Origin: Stenotrophomonas africana
GTDB taxonomy: Bacteria > Pseudomonadota > Gammaproteobacteria > Xanthomonadales > Xanthomonadaceae
NCBI RefSeq assembly: GCF_013004645.1
Contig: NZ_JABEME010000002.1
Coordinates: forward strand, 124,001 to 188,000
Reading direction: 5' to 3'
DNA length: 64,000 nucleotides
Every line of letters starts with the position of its first letter. The stretch's first letter is position 1. The notes beneath the pieces are model-generated. The model had not been told where the DNA came from, did no database searches, and saw only the letters and a list, made by a program, of their open reading frames with translations. Of this stretch, positions 7,756 to 16,290 are shown piece after piece. The position numbers and the translations under genes are program-made.

Positions 7756-8928
7756 TCAATACGGCACCCACGCATCGCGCCAGGCCGTACCCACACCCGG
7801 GCGGTACGCCTCGGCATTGACGTTGCACCACGCACCTTCCGGGAACGGGCGGCAGGCATACAGCTTGCCGTCGCTGCTCTTCACCACGGTCTGGCCCGGC
7901 ACATAGCTGCCGATGCCCGTCGGGTACACGTGGTCGAAATCACCGCCCGGCGATGGCGTACCCGGGTCCGGCACCTTGGTGTCGAGCTGGAAGCGGTTGC
8001 CGTCCTTCAGGTACACGCGATTGTCGGTGGCCGACGCCGACGGCGTGATCACGCCATTGGCAAGCACGCCCACGCGCGCATGCTGGGCACTGGCATTGAC
8101 CTTGCGCGCCAGCGCCAAGGGCCACTGCGCGGCCGAGGTCTGGCCGCTGGCCAGCGTCGCTTCCACACGTTCGACATCGTTGCCGTTGGCATTGAACACG
8201 CGCAGTGCCAGCGTCGTACCCACCGGCAATTCACCGCGGGCGGTGACCGGGCCGGCATCCTGCCATTGCGGTGCCGGCGTCGTACCACCGCCGCCGCCTT
8301 CAAAGCGTACGTCCATGCAGGTGTAGAACGCTTCGGTCGAATCCGAGCGCTGCCAGGTGTTGTAGATCACATGCTGGCCGGTGCGCTGCGGCAGCGTGCA
8401 CTGCAGCTTGTAGGTGCCATCGGCAGAGAGCGGTGTATTGCCCAGCGTGCAGAACTCCTGCAGGTCGGCCCAACGCAACGGACTGCCCGGTTGCCAGCCG
8501 TCGCGGGTGACGAAGAAGCGCCAGTCGCGCGTGGCGTGCGGCGCGGTCGCCTTGAACACGAAGGTGAACTTGCCATTGGCGTCGGCCTGGATCGGCGTGG
8601 TCTGCCAGTCACTGCGGTTCACGTCCAGGCCGCGGAAGGTCGGGTTGTTGCCGCTGCACAGCTTGCCGTCGGGCACCACGGCCTGGTGGTTGCCGTTGGC
8701 ATTGGCCTGGTTGATGCCGTTCCAGTCGTAGAACGCCTGCGATCCGCCGACGGCCTTGGCGGCTGCACAGGCCGGGTTCGTCGGGTTCTCGGGATTGCCC
8801 TGGAAACAGGCATAGACGCGGCTGACCGGCGTGGTCATGGTGCCGTGGGCAAAAGCATCGCCGGCCAGCAACAGGCCAGCGGCGGCCAATGAAGTAGCCA
8901 GCAGCAGCGGTGTGGATTGGAATGACAT
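7756..8928 (-). CDS. Secreted lytic polysaccharide monooxygenase (AA10) with chitin-binding module
   Basis: This is the intact paralogue of the neighbouring LPMO, 390 residues. The signal peptide 1-27 ends AGDAFA and exposes His28 (HGTMTTPVSR), the first copper-brace ligand; the second His is in APHATRDW. The AA10 domain is followed by a GbpA domain-2-like module, a short Pro/Gly linker (DPGTPSPGGD) and a CBM5/12 module ending WRDAWVPY. The start ATG 8928 has the ribosome site AAGGAAG eight bases before it. In relatives these enzymes cleave crystalline chitin oxidatively or mediate adhesion to GlcNAc surfaces. The two genes are a tandem duplication, probably with separate promoters given the 160-bp gap and the hairpin. 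Confidence 0.93.
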   Translation of the reverse strand: MSFQSTPLLLATSLAAAGLLLAGDAFAHGTMTTPVSRVYACFQGNPENPTNPACAAAKAVGGSQAFYDWNGINQANANGNHQAVVPDGKLCSGNNPTFRGLDVNRSDWQTTPIQADANGKFTFVFKATAPHATRDWRFFVTRDGWQPGSPLRWADLQEFCTLGNTPLSADGTYKLQCTLPQRTGQHVIYNTWQRSDSTEAFYTCMDVRFEGGGGGTTPAPQWQDAGPVTARGELPVGTTLALRVFNANGNDVERVEATLASGQTSAAQWPLALARKVNASAQHARVGVLANGVITPSASATDNRVYLKDGNRFQLDTKVPDPGTPSPGGDFDHVYPTGIGSYVPGQTVVKSSDGKLYACRPFPEGAWCNVNAEAYRPGVGTAWRDAWVPY

Positions 8929-9160
8929 GGCGCTTCCTTGTGGTCGTCGAAAGAGAGCGGTGACCGCAGAGTTGCGCTGCGCGGCGGACTTTCGGCGGCA
9001 CCATGGCGAGTATCGAGTTGCGGTGCCGGGTGCGGAACCATGGAAATGCTGATCCGTGACTGTGGGTGTGAAGCCCTTCCCGCGGGCTTCACGTGGGACT
9101 GAACGGATGCGCTGGCGATCACGTGTTCGGCGTGGCAACGATCACGTCGTGGAGATCCGG

Positions 9161-9646
9161 CTATGTCGGCGCCATGCCGACGCGATCCGCTTGGCATGAG
9201 AAGCAGCCGTGGGCCGCGTTGTGCAGCTGCACGAAGGCCACGGCAGGGTCGGCAAACAGCGCGTCCAGCCGAGCGCCGACATCCGTGCCTGCACTGATCT
9301 CGGCGGCCAGCATCAATGCAGCCTGGTCATAGGCGCGCAACGAGATCATCCGGCGCTGCACATACGGGGGCACCTCGCCTGGCGGCAGCACGCAACGGGT
9401 CACGCCACGCTGTACGAAGATCGGGCCCGAGGCGTGATACGGCGAGTGCAGGGGCAGGTGCACATGGGACAACAGCAGCAGCTCGCTGCCACTGGGTGGG
9501 TCGCTCAGGCTGACCCGGCAGGGGTGTCCTCCTGTTTCGCCGGCCCAGCGACGCTGGATGCCCAGCGCGGCCAGCGCGGTGTCGCTCTTCTCGAACAGGT
9601 GCAGGAACGGGCGGTGGTCGATGCCACCGAGGTACCACGCATGCAT
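9161..9646 (-). CDS. DUF1203 domain protein
   Basis: This 161-residue soluble protein matches the DUF1203 pattern. It has a central LLLLSHVHLPLHSPYHASGP, then IFVQRG, the RAYD motif, and a C-terminal HNAAHGCFSCQADR block. Members bind no known ligand and their function is unknown. The ATG at 9646 is preceded by AAGGAGA at a good distance; longer versions run into low-complexity Arg-rich sequence and are not real. It is divergent from the diguanylate cyclase gene with 154 bp between the starts, so the two may share a control region. Confidence 0.8.
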   Translation of the reverse strand: MHAWYLGGIDHRPFLHLFEKSDTALAALGIQRRWAGETGGHPCRVSLSDPPSGSELLLLSHVHLPLHSPYHASGPIFVQRGVTRCVLPPGEVPPYVQRRMISLRAYDQAALMLAAEISAGTDVGARLDALFADPAVAFVQLHNAAHGCFSCQADRVGMAPT

Positions 9647-9800
9647 GGGCGTCTCCTTGGTTTTCCGAGGATTCTGCGCATGCGGCGGCCGCCGTGCTCG
9701 CCGTTTTCGGACCCTGCATCTCCATCGGGCCAGGCAGCGCCACGGGGATCGCAGCACAAGGCGCTAAGATGCGCGCGCCGCCCCAGCCGATGAGCGTCGC

Positions 9801-11003
9801 ATGTCCCTGGATTTCCCCACCCTCACCGTGCTTGGCTTCCTGCTCTGCATCGGCATTGCCGTGGGGTTCTCGTTGTTGCTGGTGGTGTTGCGCGGGCAAC
9901 CGGTGCTGCGCCTGTGGACCGCCAGCCTGTGGCTGCTGACCCTGGGCGTGACCCTGCTGGCGCTGCGACCCTACCTGCCGTTGGCGCCGGCCATACTGGC
10001 CGGGAATGCGGCGATGGCCGGCTGCGCGCTGCTGATGCTCCGCGGCGTGGCGCTGCATCTGGAACAACCGCTGCCGCTGTGGCGGCCGTTGCTGATGGCG
10101 GCCGCGTTCATGGCCTGCATCTTCGCCTTCCTGGTGCTGTGGCCGGACCTGGGCGTGCGCCTGCAGGTGTTCAGTGTGTTCACGCTGCTGGTTGATGGCT
10201 GGATCGCGTGGCTGCTGCTGCGGCATGCCCCCGTGCAGCAGCGCACCAGCTGCCGTCTGGCGGCGGTGGTGTTCCTGGCGGAGGCGGCTCTGTACGCGGT
10301 GCGCCTGTTCCTGCCGGTGGCACCCGATGCCGGTGAGGACATCATGCGCACCGGCACGCCGATGTTCGTCACCTACATTGCCGGTGTGATGCTGGAACTG
10401 GCGCGATGCTTTGCGATGGTGCTGCTGCTGGTCGAACGCATGCTGGTCGATCTGCGGCGTGCGGCGCGCACAGACGGCCTGACCGGGCTGCTCAACCGCA
10501 GCGCGGTGCTGGCCGATGGCCAGGTGCAGTTGCAGCGGCTGCGCCGGCAGGGCCGGCCACTGGCCCTGCTGCTGATCGACGTCGATCACTTCAAGCAGAT
10601 CAACGACCGCTGGGGCCATCTGGCCGGAGACGAGGTACTGCGCCACTTCGCTGCGTTGCTGCAGCACGGTTTGCAGGGCCGTGACACGTTGCTGGGCCGC
10701 TATGGTGGCGAGGAGTTCGTGCTGGTTCTGGCCGGAAGCACACAGGCTGAAGCGATGGCGCGGGCTGCGACGATCCGTACCGCCCTGCAGCAGAAGCCGG
10801 CGCGGCTGGCCACCGGGCCGGTGACGTTCACTGCCAGCATCGGCCTGGCGATGGACGACGGCCAGGGCGAGCTGTCCACGCTGCTGGCAGCGGCGGACAC
10901 GGCGCTGTACCGGGCCAAGGCCGCGGGCCGCGATCGCCTGACCTGCGCTACGCCGGCGGAGATTTCGCGTCTGCCCATCGCCGACGACGCCGTGCCCGTG
11001 TAA
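9801..11003 (+). CDS. Membrane-bound diguanylate cyclase (GGDEF)
   Basis: This 400-residue inner-membrane enzyme makes cyclic di-GMP from two GTP. Residues 1-215 hold about six to seven hydrophobic segments forming an undefined sensor. The catalytic domain begins at TDGLTGLLNR (224-233), with LLIDVDHFKQINDRWGH (257-273) and the active-site GGEEF at 302-306. The usual product-inhibition site RxxD, expected nine residues before GGEEF, is absent (GRDT there), so feedback inhibition may be missing. There is no EAL domain. The signal sensed is not known. Confidence 0.93.
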   Translation: MSLDFPTLTVLGFLLCIGIAVGFSLLLVVLRGQPVLRLWTASLWLLTLGVTLLALRPYLPLAPAILAGNAAMAGCALLMLRGVALHLEQPLPLWRPLLMAAAFMACIFAFLVLWPDLGVRLQVFSVFTLLVDGWIAWLLLRHAPVQQRTSCRLAAVVFLAEAALYAVRLFLPVAPDAGEDIMRTGTPMFVTYIAGVMLELARCFAMVLLLVERMLVDLRRAARTDGLTGLLNRSAVLADGQVQLQRLRRQGRPLALLLIDVDHFKQINDRWGHLAGDEVLRHFAALLQHGLQGRDTLLGRYGGEEFVLVLAGSTQAEAMARAATIRTALQQKPARLATGPVTFTASIGLAMDDGQGELSTLLAAADTALYRAKAAGRDRLTCATPAEISRLPIADDAVPV

Positions 11004-11071
11004 GTTGAGTCACATCTTCCGCGGCAGCCCGTCGTGGTTGCCAGGAACGTCCTCCAGGGGAAACGAGCACG

Positions 11072-12598
11072 ATGCAAAGACACCACCTCGCGTTGGCCGC
11101 AGTGTTGGCCAGCCTGATGCTTGCCGGTTGCAGCCAGTCACCGTCACCCGGCGCCGAAGGCGCCAGCGATGCACCCAGCCGCCGTTTCGGCACGATCGAC
11201 TTCCAGCCCTGCACGCTGTCCACGGTAGGTGCCAGTGCCAACGTGGAAGCGCAGTGCGCCACCCTGCAGGTGCCGGAGGACCGGGCCCAGCCCGCTGGCC
11301 GGCGCATCGGCCTGCGCATCGCCTGGCTGGAGTCGGGCAGCAGCGGCTCCAGCCAGCCCGACCCGGTGTTCTTCCTGGCCGGTGGCCCCGGCCAGGCCGC
11401 CAGCGAAGTGGCCGTCATTGTCGATACCGCGCTGCGCCAGGTGCGCAAGCAGCGGGACATCTTCCTGGTCGACCAGCGCGGCACCGGCGGCTCCAACCCG
11501 CTCAGCTGCCTCGGCGCGGACGGAAAGGAACTGCCGATGGACGAGGACGCGGCGCCCTCCGAAGCCTTGCTGCGCGACTATGCCCAGCGATGCGCGGCTT
11601 CCCTGCAGGGACGTGCGGACGCACGTTTCTACACCACCACCGAAGCCATTGCCGACCTGGACGCGGTCCGCCAGGCCTTGGGCGTGGATCGGGTCAATCT
11701 GATCGGTGCGTCCTACGGTACCCGCGTGGCCCAGCGCTATGCGGGTACCTATCCACAGCACACCCGCAGCATCGTCATCGATGGCGTGGTGCCGAATGAG
11801 CTGGTGGTGGGCGGCGATTTCGCCAGGACGTTCGAAGATGCGATCGCCCTGCAGTCGGCGCAGTGCCGCAAGGACGCTGCCTGCAGCAAGCGCTTCCCGA
11901 CCGATACCCGTGCGCAGCTGCGCAGCGTGGTCGAGACCCTGCGCCGTGCACCGGTTCCGGTCGAGTATCGCGATCCCGGCACCTACGACACCCGGAAGGA
12001 TGTGCTGACACCGGACAGCGTTGTGGGCCTGGCTTTTGCGTTTTCCTATGTACCCCAATACGCCTCATTGCTGCCGCTGGTTCTTGATGAAGCCGCGCAC
12101 GGCCGCTACGCACCGCTCGCCTCGCTGGCGCGCGGTGCGAACCGCAGCATGGATTTCCAGATCAACCGTGGCATGCATTGGTCGGTGATCTGCAGCGAAG
12201 ATGCGCCGCGCTACCAGGCGCCGGCCGAGGATCCCGGGCGCCTGTTCGGCAACGACGTGGCAAGTTCCTTCTTTGCCGCCTGCCCGGCATGGCCGCACCG
12301 GCCGGCACCGGCAGCCAATGCCGTGCCGCTGCGCAGTGACGTACCGGCGCTGCTGTTGTCTGGTGAACTGGACCCGGTGACCCCGCCGCGCTATGCCGAG
12401 CAGGTCCTCAAGGGCCTGCCCAATGGACGCGCGCTGGTCGCCCGCGGCCAGGGCCACGGCACACTGACCGCCGGTTGCATGCCGCGCCTGCTCGGCCAGT
12501 TCATCGACACGACCGATGCCAGGGCGCTGGATGCCGGCTGCCTGGACACGCTGAGCTACGTGCCGGCGTTCACCTCGTTCAACGGATGGGAACCATGA
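11072..12598 (+). CDS. Lipoprotein alpha/beta-hydrolase (S33, tripeptidyl-aminopeptidase-like)
   Basis: This 508-residue exported hydrolase has a lipobox LAGC at residues 17-20, so it is a predicted lipoprotein. The alpha/beta fold shows the oxyanion region FFLAGGPGQA, DQRGTGGS, the nucleophile Ser214 in GASYGTR, Asp434 in GELDPVTPP and His462 in GQGHG; the C-terminal part is TAP-like. The family includes tripeptidyl and prolyl aminopeptidases that trim peptides in the periplasm. The stop overlaps the start of natA by four bases, so hydrolase and exporter are made together. Substrate unknown. Confidence 0.88.
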   Translation: MQRHHLALAAVLASLMLAGCSQSPSPGAEGASDAPSRRFGTIDFQPCTLSTVGASANVEAQCATLQVPEDRAQPAGRRIGLRIAWLESGSSGSSQPDPVFFLAGGPGQAASEVAVIVDTALRQVRKQRDIFLVDQRGTGGSNPLSCLGADGKELPMDEDAAPSEALLRDYAQRCAASLQGRADARFYTTTEAIADLDAVRQALGVDRVNLIGASYGTRVAQRYAGTYPQHTRSIVIDGVVPNELVVGGDFARTFEDAIALQSAQCRKDAACSKRFPTDTRAQLRSVVETLRRAPVPVEYRDPGTYDTRKDVLTPDSVVGLAFAFSYVPQYASLLPLVLDEAAHGRYAPLASLARGANRSMDFQINRGMHWSVICSEDAPRYQAPAEDPGRLFGNDVASSFFAACPAWPHRPAPAANAVPLRSDVPALLLSGELDPVTPPRYAEQVLKGLPNGRALVARGQGHGTLTAGCMPRLLGQFIDTTDARALDAGCLDTLSYVPAFTSFNGWEP

Positions 12599-13341
12599 TC
12601 GTCGCCGACAACCTGCACAAGGCCTTCGACACCCGCACGGGCCGCATCCAGGCGGTCGCCAACGTTGGCTTCCGCGCCGAGGATGGTCGCATCACCGGCC
12701 TGCTGGGGCCCAATGGCGCCGGCAAGACCACCACCATGCGCATGCTGTACACGCTGATGACGCCCGACCAGGGCAGCATCAGCGTCGATGGTGTGGACGC
12801 TGCGCGCAATCCGGTGGAAGTGCGTCGCCATCTCGGCGTGCTGCCCGATGCGCGTGGCGTCTACAAGCGCCTGACCGCGCGCGAGAACATCGCTTACTTC
12901 GGCGAACTGCATGGACTTTCGGCCGAGCGCATCCGCGAGCGCATCGAGGTGCTGTCGCACGCGCTGGACATGGGTGACATCCTCGACCGCCAGACCGATG
13001 GCTTCTCGCAGGGCCAGCGCACCAAGACCGCGATTGCCCGCGCGCTGGTGCACGACCCGCGCAACGTCATTCTCGATGAACCGACCAACGGCCTGGACGT
13101 GATGACCACGCGCGCACTGCGCCGCTTCCTGCTGGGTCTGCGCGAAGAGGGCCGCTGCGTGATCCTGTCCAGCCACATCATGCAGGAGGTGGCCGCGCTG
13201 TGCGATCACATCGTGATCATCGCCAAAGGCACGGTGATGGCCGCCGGCAGCGCCGATGAACTGCGCACGCAGTCCGGCGAATCCAACCTGGAGGATGCGT
13301 TCGTGAAACTGATCGGCAGCGAAGAGGGCCTGCACGCATGA
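12595..13341 (+). CDS. natA: ABC transporter ATP-binding protein, NatA-like
   Basis: This 248-residue ATPase has Walker A GPNGAGKTT at about residues 38-46, a modified signature FSQGQRTK (SQGQ in place of SGGQ, typical of NatA) and Walker B VILDEP. B. subtilis NatA with NatB extrudes Na+ when uncoupled; other relatives export different solutes. The ATG at 12595 overlaps the hydrolase stop (ATGA). An in-frame ATG at 12475 would give a long unrelated N-terminus and is rejected. natB follows with a four-base overlap. Confidence 0.85.
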   Translation: MIVADNLHKAFDTRTGRIQAVANVGFRAEDGRITGLLGPNGAGKTTTMRMLYTLMTPDQGSISVDGVDAARNPVEVRRHLGVLPDARGVYKRLTARENIAYFGELHGLSAERIRERIEVLSHALDMGDILDRQTDGFSQGQRTKTAIARALVHDPRNVILDEPTNGLDVMTTRALRRFLLGLREEGRCVILSSHIMQEVAALCDHIVIIAKGTVMAAGSADELRTQSGESNLEDAFVKLIGSEEGLHA

Positions 13342-14522
13342 GCATGATGTCGACCCTTATGACGGTGATGCGCAAGGAGCTGCGTGACCTGTCGCGCGAC
13401 CGCCGTACGCTGGCGCTGACCCTGCTGTTCGGGCCGCTGCTGTACCCGCTGCTGATCCTGGGCATGGGCAAGCTGTCCGAAAGCCGCGTGCGCACGCAGA
13501 TCGAGCAGCCCCTGCAGATTCCCACCATCGGCGCCGAACATGCGCCGAACCTGGTGCGCTTCCTGGCTGCCCAGGGCCTGAATGCCGCTGCTGCGCCGAA
13601 GGACCTGGCCGAGGCCATCCGTTCGCAGGACATCGACGTGGCGCTGCGTATCAGCCCGGACTTCGGCAGGGACTGGGCCGATGGCAAGCCGGCGCTGGTG
13701 GAGGTGATCAGTGACAGCACACGACGCGCCGCCGAGGTGCCCACTGCGCGCCTGCAGGCGGCGTTGGCCACATACAACGGGCAGGTGGGGGCGCTGCGGC
13801 TGATGGCGCGGGGCATCGACGCCCAGGTCGCACGGCCACTGGACGTGGCCAGCCAGGACATGGCCAGTGCCGAAGCCAAGCGTGGCCTGATGCTGTCAGC
13901 GTTGTTGCCGATCCTGCTGACCCTCACCTCGTTCCTCGGGGGTGCCTACCTGGTGATGGACACCACCGCCGGCGAGCGTGAGCGGCAGTCGCTGGAGCCG
14001 CTGCTGGCCACGCCGGGGTCGCGCAGCGCCATTGTCAGCGGCAAGATCGCCGCCGCCTGCATGGTCGGCTTTGCGTCGCTGCTGTTGACCCTGGCCGCGT
14101 TCAAGGTGAGCGCGCAGATCGCCCCCGGCAACATCGGCCGCCAGCTCAACATGAACATCATGGCGATGGTGCAGATGCTGCTGGTGATGCTGCCGATGCT
14201 GCTGATCGGCACCTCGCTGCTGACCTTCCTGGCCGCAGCCGCCAAGAGCATGAAGGAAGCGCAGAGCCACATGACCTGGTTGATGCTGCTGCCGATGCTG
14301 CCGGGCTATGCGCTGATTGCCTACCCGGTGAAGAGCCAGCTGTGGCAGTACGCCGTGCCGTTCCTGTCGCAGAACCAGATGCTGCTGAAGGTGATCCGCC
14401 ACGAGACCATCACACCGGCGGTCTGGGCCATCTACCTCGGCGCCAGCCTCGGCCTGGCCGCCGTGCTGTGGTTCGCCGCCGTGCGCCGTTATCACAACGA
14501 GCGTCTGGCCATCTCTGGCTGA
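13338..14522 (+). CDS. natB: ABC-2 transporter permease, NatB-like
   Basis: This 394-residue membrane protein has one N-terminal transmembrane helix (LALTLLFGPLLYPLLILG), a large extracytoplasmic domain up to about residue 185, then five to six further helices. That is the CcmB/NatB ABC-2 topology. GERERQSLEPLLATPGSR is the conserved cytoplasmic coupling segment, contacting the NatA ATPase. It is the last gene of the hydrolase-natA-natB operon and is followed by a clear hairpin. Na+ export is known for B. subtilis NatAB; here the substrate is an inference, and the hydrolase partner may argue for a peptide or other organic substrate. Confidence 0.85.
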   Translation: MSMMSTLMTVMRKELRDLSRDRRTLALTLLFGPLLYPLLILGMGKLSESRVRTQIEQPLQIPTIGAEHAPNLVRFLAAQGLNAAAAPKDLAEAIRSQDIDVALRISPDFGRDWADGKPALVEVISDSTRRAAEVPTARLQAALATYNGQVGALRLMARGIDAQVARPLDVASQDMASAEAKRGLMLSALLPILLTLTSFLGGAYLVMDTTAGERERQSLEPLLATPGSRSAIVSGKIAAACMVGFASLLLTLAAFKVSAQIAPGNIGRQLNMNIMAMVQMLLVMLPMLLIGTSLLTFLAAAAKSMKEAQSHMTWLMLLPMLPGYALIAYPVKSQLWQYAVPFLSQNQMLLKVIRHETITPAVWAIYLGASLGLAAVLWFAAVRRYHNERLAISG

Positions 14523-14564
14523 GCGCGGGTGGTGGCACCGGGCCATACCCGGCGGATTTCGAAC

Positions 14565-14587
14565 GAGGCCCGGTTACTCCGGGCCTC
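14565..14587. terminator. Hairpin terminator after natB
   Basis: A perfect 9-bp stem GAGGCCCGG/CCGGGCCTC with loop TTACT is followed by ATTGATTT on the plus strand. It separates natB from the convergent gene whose stop is at 14595, so it may serve both directions. A degenerate palindrome CACCGGGCCATACCCGGCG just upstream (14535-14553) looks like an old REP unit. Confidence 0.6.
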
Positions 14588-14594
14588 ATTGATT

Positions 14595-15023
14595 TCAGGA
14601 CTGCGTTGCCTGCCAAGCGGCGAAGCGCTGGGCGACCACCGGTGCCAGCCGGTCGAAGTTCTCCCAGGTATCAGCGACGTGGTACAGATCCGGGACATTG
14701 GCGCCCAGCTGTTCCTCATAGTCATCCAGGTACTGGCCATTCTCGAGGTCGTAGTACGCAGCGGTGAACGTGTCGGCTTCATCACTGATCAGATCGTCGA
14801 CGAATTTGCCGTCGCTGCACTCCAGCAGGAACAGGCCTGGCGTCGTTCTGCGTTCCAGCAGCGCTTGCAGGTCTTCTACTGCGTCTTCTGCCAGTTCCGC
14901 GCTTGCCATTCCCTGTAGCAGCAGCCACGCCAGGTACATGCCAATGTGAGTAGCCCCAGCCTCTGCAGGAAGATCCGTGGGGAAATCACCGCCGGAATGC
15001 CAGCTGGCGTCGTCGTACTTCAT
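14595..15023 (-). CDS. Conserved hypothetical protein (DUF7832-like)
   Basis: This 142-residue acidic soluble protein begins MKYDDASWHSGGDFP, with GATHIGMYLAW shortly after. That N-terminal pattern recurs in a family of small bacterial proteins (DUF7832 as I recall) of unknown role, some encoded near toxin or regulator genes. The C-terminal half contains FVDDLISDEADTFTAAYYD and WENFDRLAPVVAQRF. There is no signal peptide. It stands alone between natB (convergent) and the AraC regulator (same strand, 29 bp upstream). A function cannot be given. Confidence 0.7.
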   Translation of the reverse strand: MKYDDASWHSGGDFPTDLPAEAGATHIGMYLAWLLLQGMASAELAEDAVEDLQALLERRTTPGLFLLECSDGKFVDDLISDEADTFTAAYYDLENGQYLDDYEEQLGANVPDLYHVADTWENFDRLAPVVAQRFAAWQATQS

Positions 15024-15052
15024 CTGTTCTTCCCTTGAGATCGACAGCGAGC

Positions 15053-15883
15053 TTAGGAGGTGCGGAAAGGCGGCGGAAGTGCCGAATGCGTCAGCCCTTT
15101 TCCATACCGCGCAGGCGTCACCCCCATCTCACGCTTGAACACGTTGATGAAGGAACTGGGCGTCTCGTAGCCCATCGACAGGGCGACGCTGATCACCGGC
15201 TCGCCCGCCAGCAGGCGTGGCAGCGCCAGCAGTACGCGCAGGCGCTGCCGCCACTGGCTCAAGGTCATGCCTGTTTCGGCCTGCCAACGGCGGGCGAGAC
15301 TGCGGCTGGACAGCCCGCTGGTGGCCGCCCACGCCTCGACATTGCGCAGGTCGTCCGGCCAACGCGCCAGCACCGAAGCGATCTTCTGCAGTCGCCGGTC
15401 ACGCGGTTGTGGCAGGGCAAGCGGCAGGGGCGTGCTGGCGGCAATCTCATCGGCGATCACACCGGCCAGTCGTGCCTGCGCAGCATCCAGTGGCGGGTGG
15501 GGCCACCGCAGCGCACGTGTTGTTGCCGCCTGCAGCAGTGCATCGGGCTGGAAAATGCGCGGTGTGGTGGGCAGACCCAGGCAGGCCTCGGCGTTGAAGT
15601 ACAGGCTCCAGCCATCGAACCCGTCTGCGCCCAGCAGTGCGTGGGGTAGCAATGGCGGTATCCAGGCGACGTGACCTGCGGGCAGCAGCCAGTGCAGGTC
15701 GTCGGCGGCGATCCGCAGCAGCCCCTGATGCGCACCCAGCAGCTGCCCACGGGCATGCCGGTGGCGGGCCGTGCGACGCTTGCCGAGCTGGTGCAGCCGG
15801 GCCGCCAGCACCATCGGCCCATCGGCGGCATCGGCCAACGTGGGGTCGAGCAATGGAGGAGTTGTCTGATCTGCCATATCCAT
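15053..15883 (-). CDS. AraC family transcriptional regulator
   Basis: This 276-residue cytoplasmic regulator has an N-terminal cupin-like sensing part with a His/Pro-rich segment (RHRHARGQLLGAHQG, LPAGHVAWIPPLLPH) and a C-terminal double helix-turn-helix. The second HTH shows ISVALSMGYETPSSFINVFKREMGVTPARY, the AraC signature (quoted by its key parts SMGYETPSSF and FKREMGVTPARY). The start could be 15883 or the second Met at 15877. It is divergent from the small gene at 15954 with 70 bp between, and the layout suggests it controls that gene, itself, or both. Confidence 0.9.
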   Translation of the reverse strand: MDMADQTTPPLLDPTLADAADGPMVLAARLHQLGKRRTARHRHARGQLLGAHQGLLRIAADDLHWLLPAGHVAWIPPLLPHALLGADGFDGWSLYFNAEACLGLPTTPRIFQPDALLQAATTRALRWPHPPLDAAQARLAGVIADEIAASTPLPLALPQPRDRRLQKIASVLARWPDDLRNVEAWAATSGLSSRSLARRWQAETGMTLSQWRQRLRVLLALPRLLAGEPVISVALSMGYETPSSFINVFKREMGVTPARYGKGLTHSALPPPFRTS

Positions 15884-15953
15884 TGGCAGTTATACGGCAG
15901 AAGCGTCGCGTCCGTGCCCCGACACTGGAGCCCACTTAACGGAGCGCTTCCCC

Positions 15954-16208
15954 ATGCAGCCACAGGACATTCTTCCCGACCATCAGAACGACGTGCAGGT
16001 GAACGGCCTCACCGTGCGCAAGGGCAGTGTGGGTGCTTTCCTCGCCAGCGTTCGTGACTGGCAGGATCCGGCCAGCGATCCCGCCACCCGTGTCACTGCC
16101 GAAGCCGACCTGCGTGCGCTGCTGCCGGGCCTGCATGCGTTGGGTCTGTTCCAGGTGCTGACAGCGCGTGATCCGGCACTGCAACGCCTGATCGATGGAG
16201 CGGCCTGA
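15954..16208 (+). CDS. Small conserved hypothetical protein, 84 residues
   Basis: I do not recognise the family. The product is a small, mildly acidic soluble protein with two predicted parts: a beta-like N-terminus (NDVQVNGLTVRKGSVGAFLASV) best summarised by VNGLTVRKGSVGAF, and an alpha-helical C-terminus (LRALLPGLHALGLFQ). The ATG at 15954 follows a weak GGAG at 15941. It is divergent from the AraC regulator and has its own terminator hairpin at 16216-16238, so it is probably a real, independently transcribed gene. Confidence 0.65.
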   Translation: MQPQDILPDHQNDVQVNGLTVRKGSVGAFLASVRDWQDPASDPATRVTAEADLRALLPGLHALGLFQVLTARDPALQRLIDGAA

Positions 16209-16215
16209 AACGGAC

Positions 16216-16238
16216 AAGGCCCGGACATGCCGGGCCTT
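16216..16238 (+). terminator. Hairpin terminator after the small gene at 15954
   Basis: A perfect 9-bp stem AAGGCCCGG/CCGGGCCTT with loop ACATG lies 8 bases past the stop. The following bases are not U-rich, so strength is uncertain. Confidence 0.55.
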
Positions 16239-16257
16239 GGCGTCATTGCAGGGGCAG

Positions 16258-16287
16258 AAACGACTTAATCCCCTCCGTCCCCTTTTT
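16258..16287 (-). repeat. Single arm of the GGGGACGGAGGGG palindrome family
   Basis: On the minus strand this is a run beginning with A5GGGGACGG and ending AAGTCGTTT. The same arm appears twice, head to head, at 31834-31898 behind dinG. Here only one arm is present, three bases after the stop of the TonB-C gene. It looks like a solo remnant of a dispersed repeat. Confidence 0.6.
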
Positions 16288-16290
16288 CGT

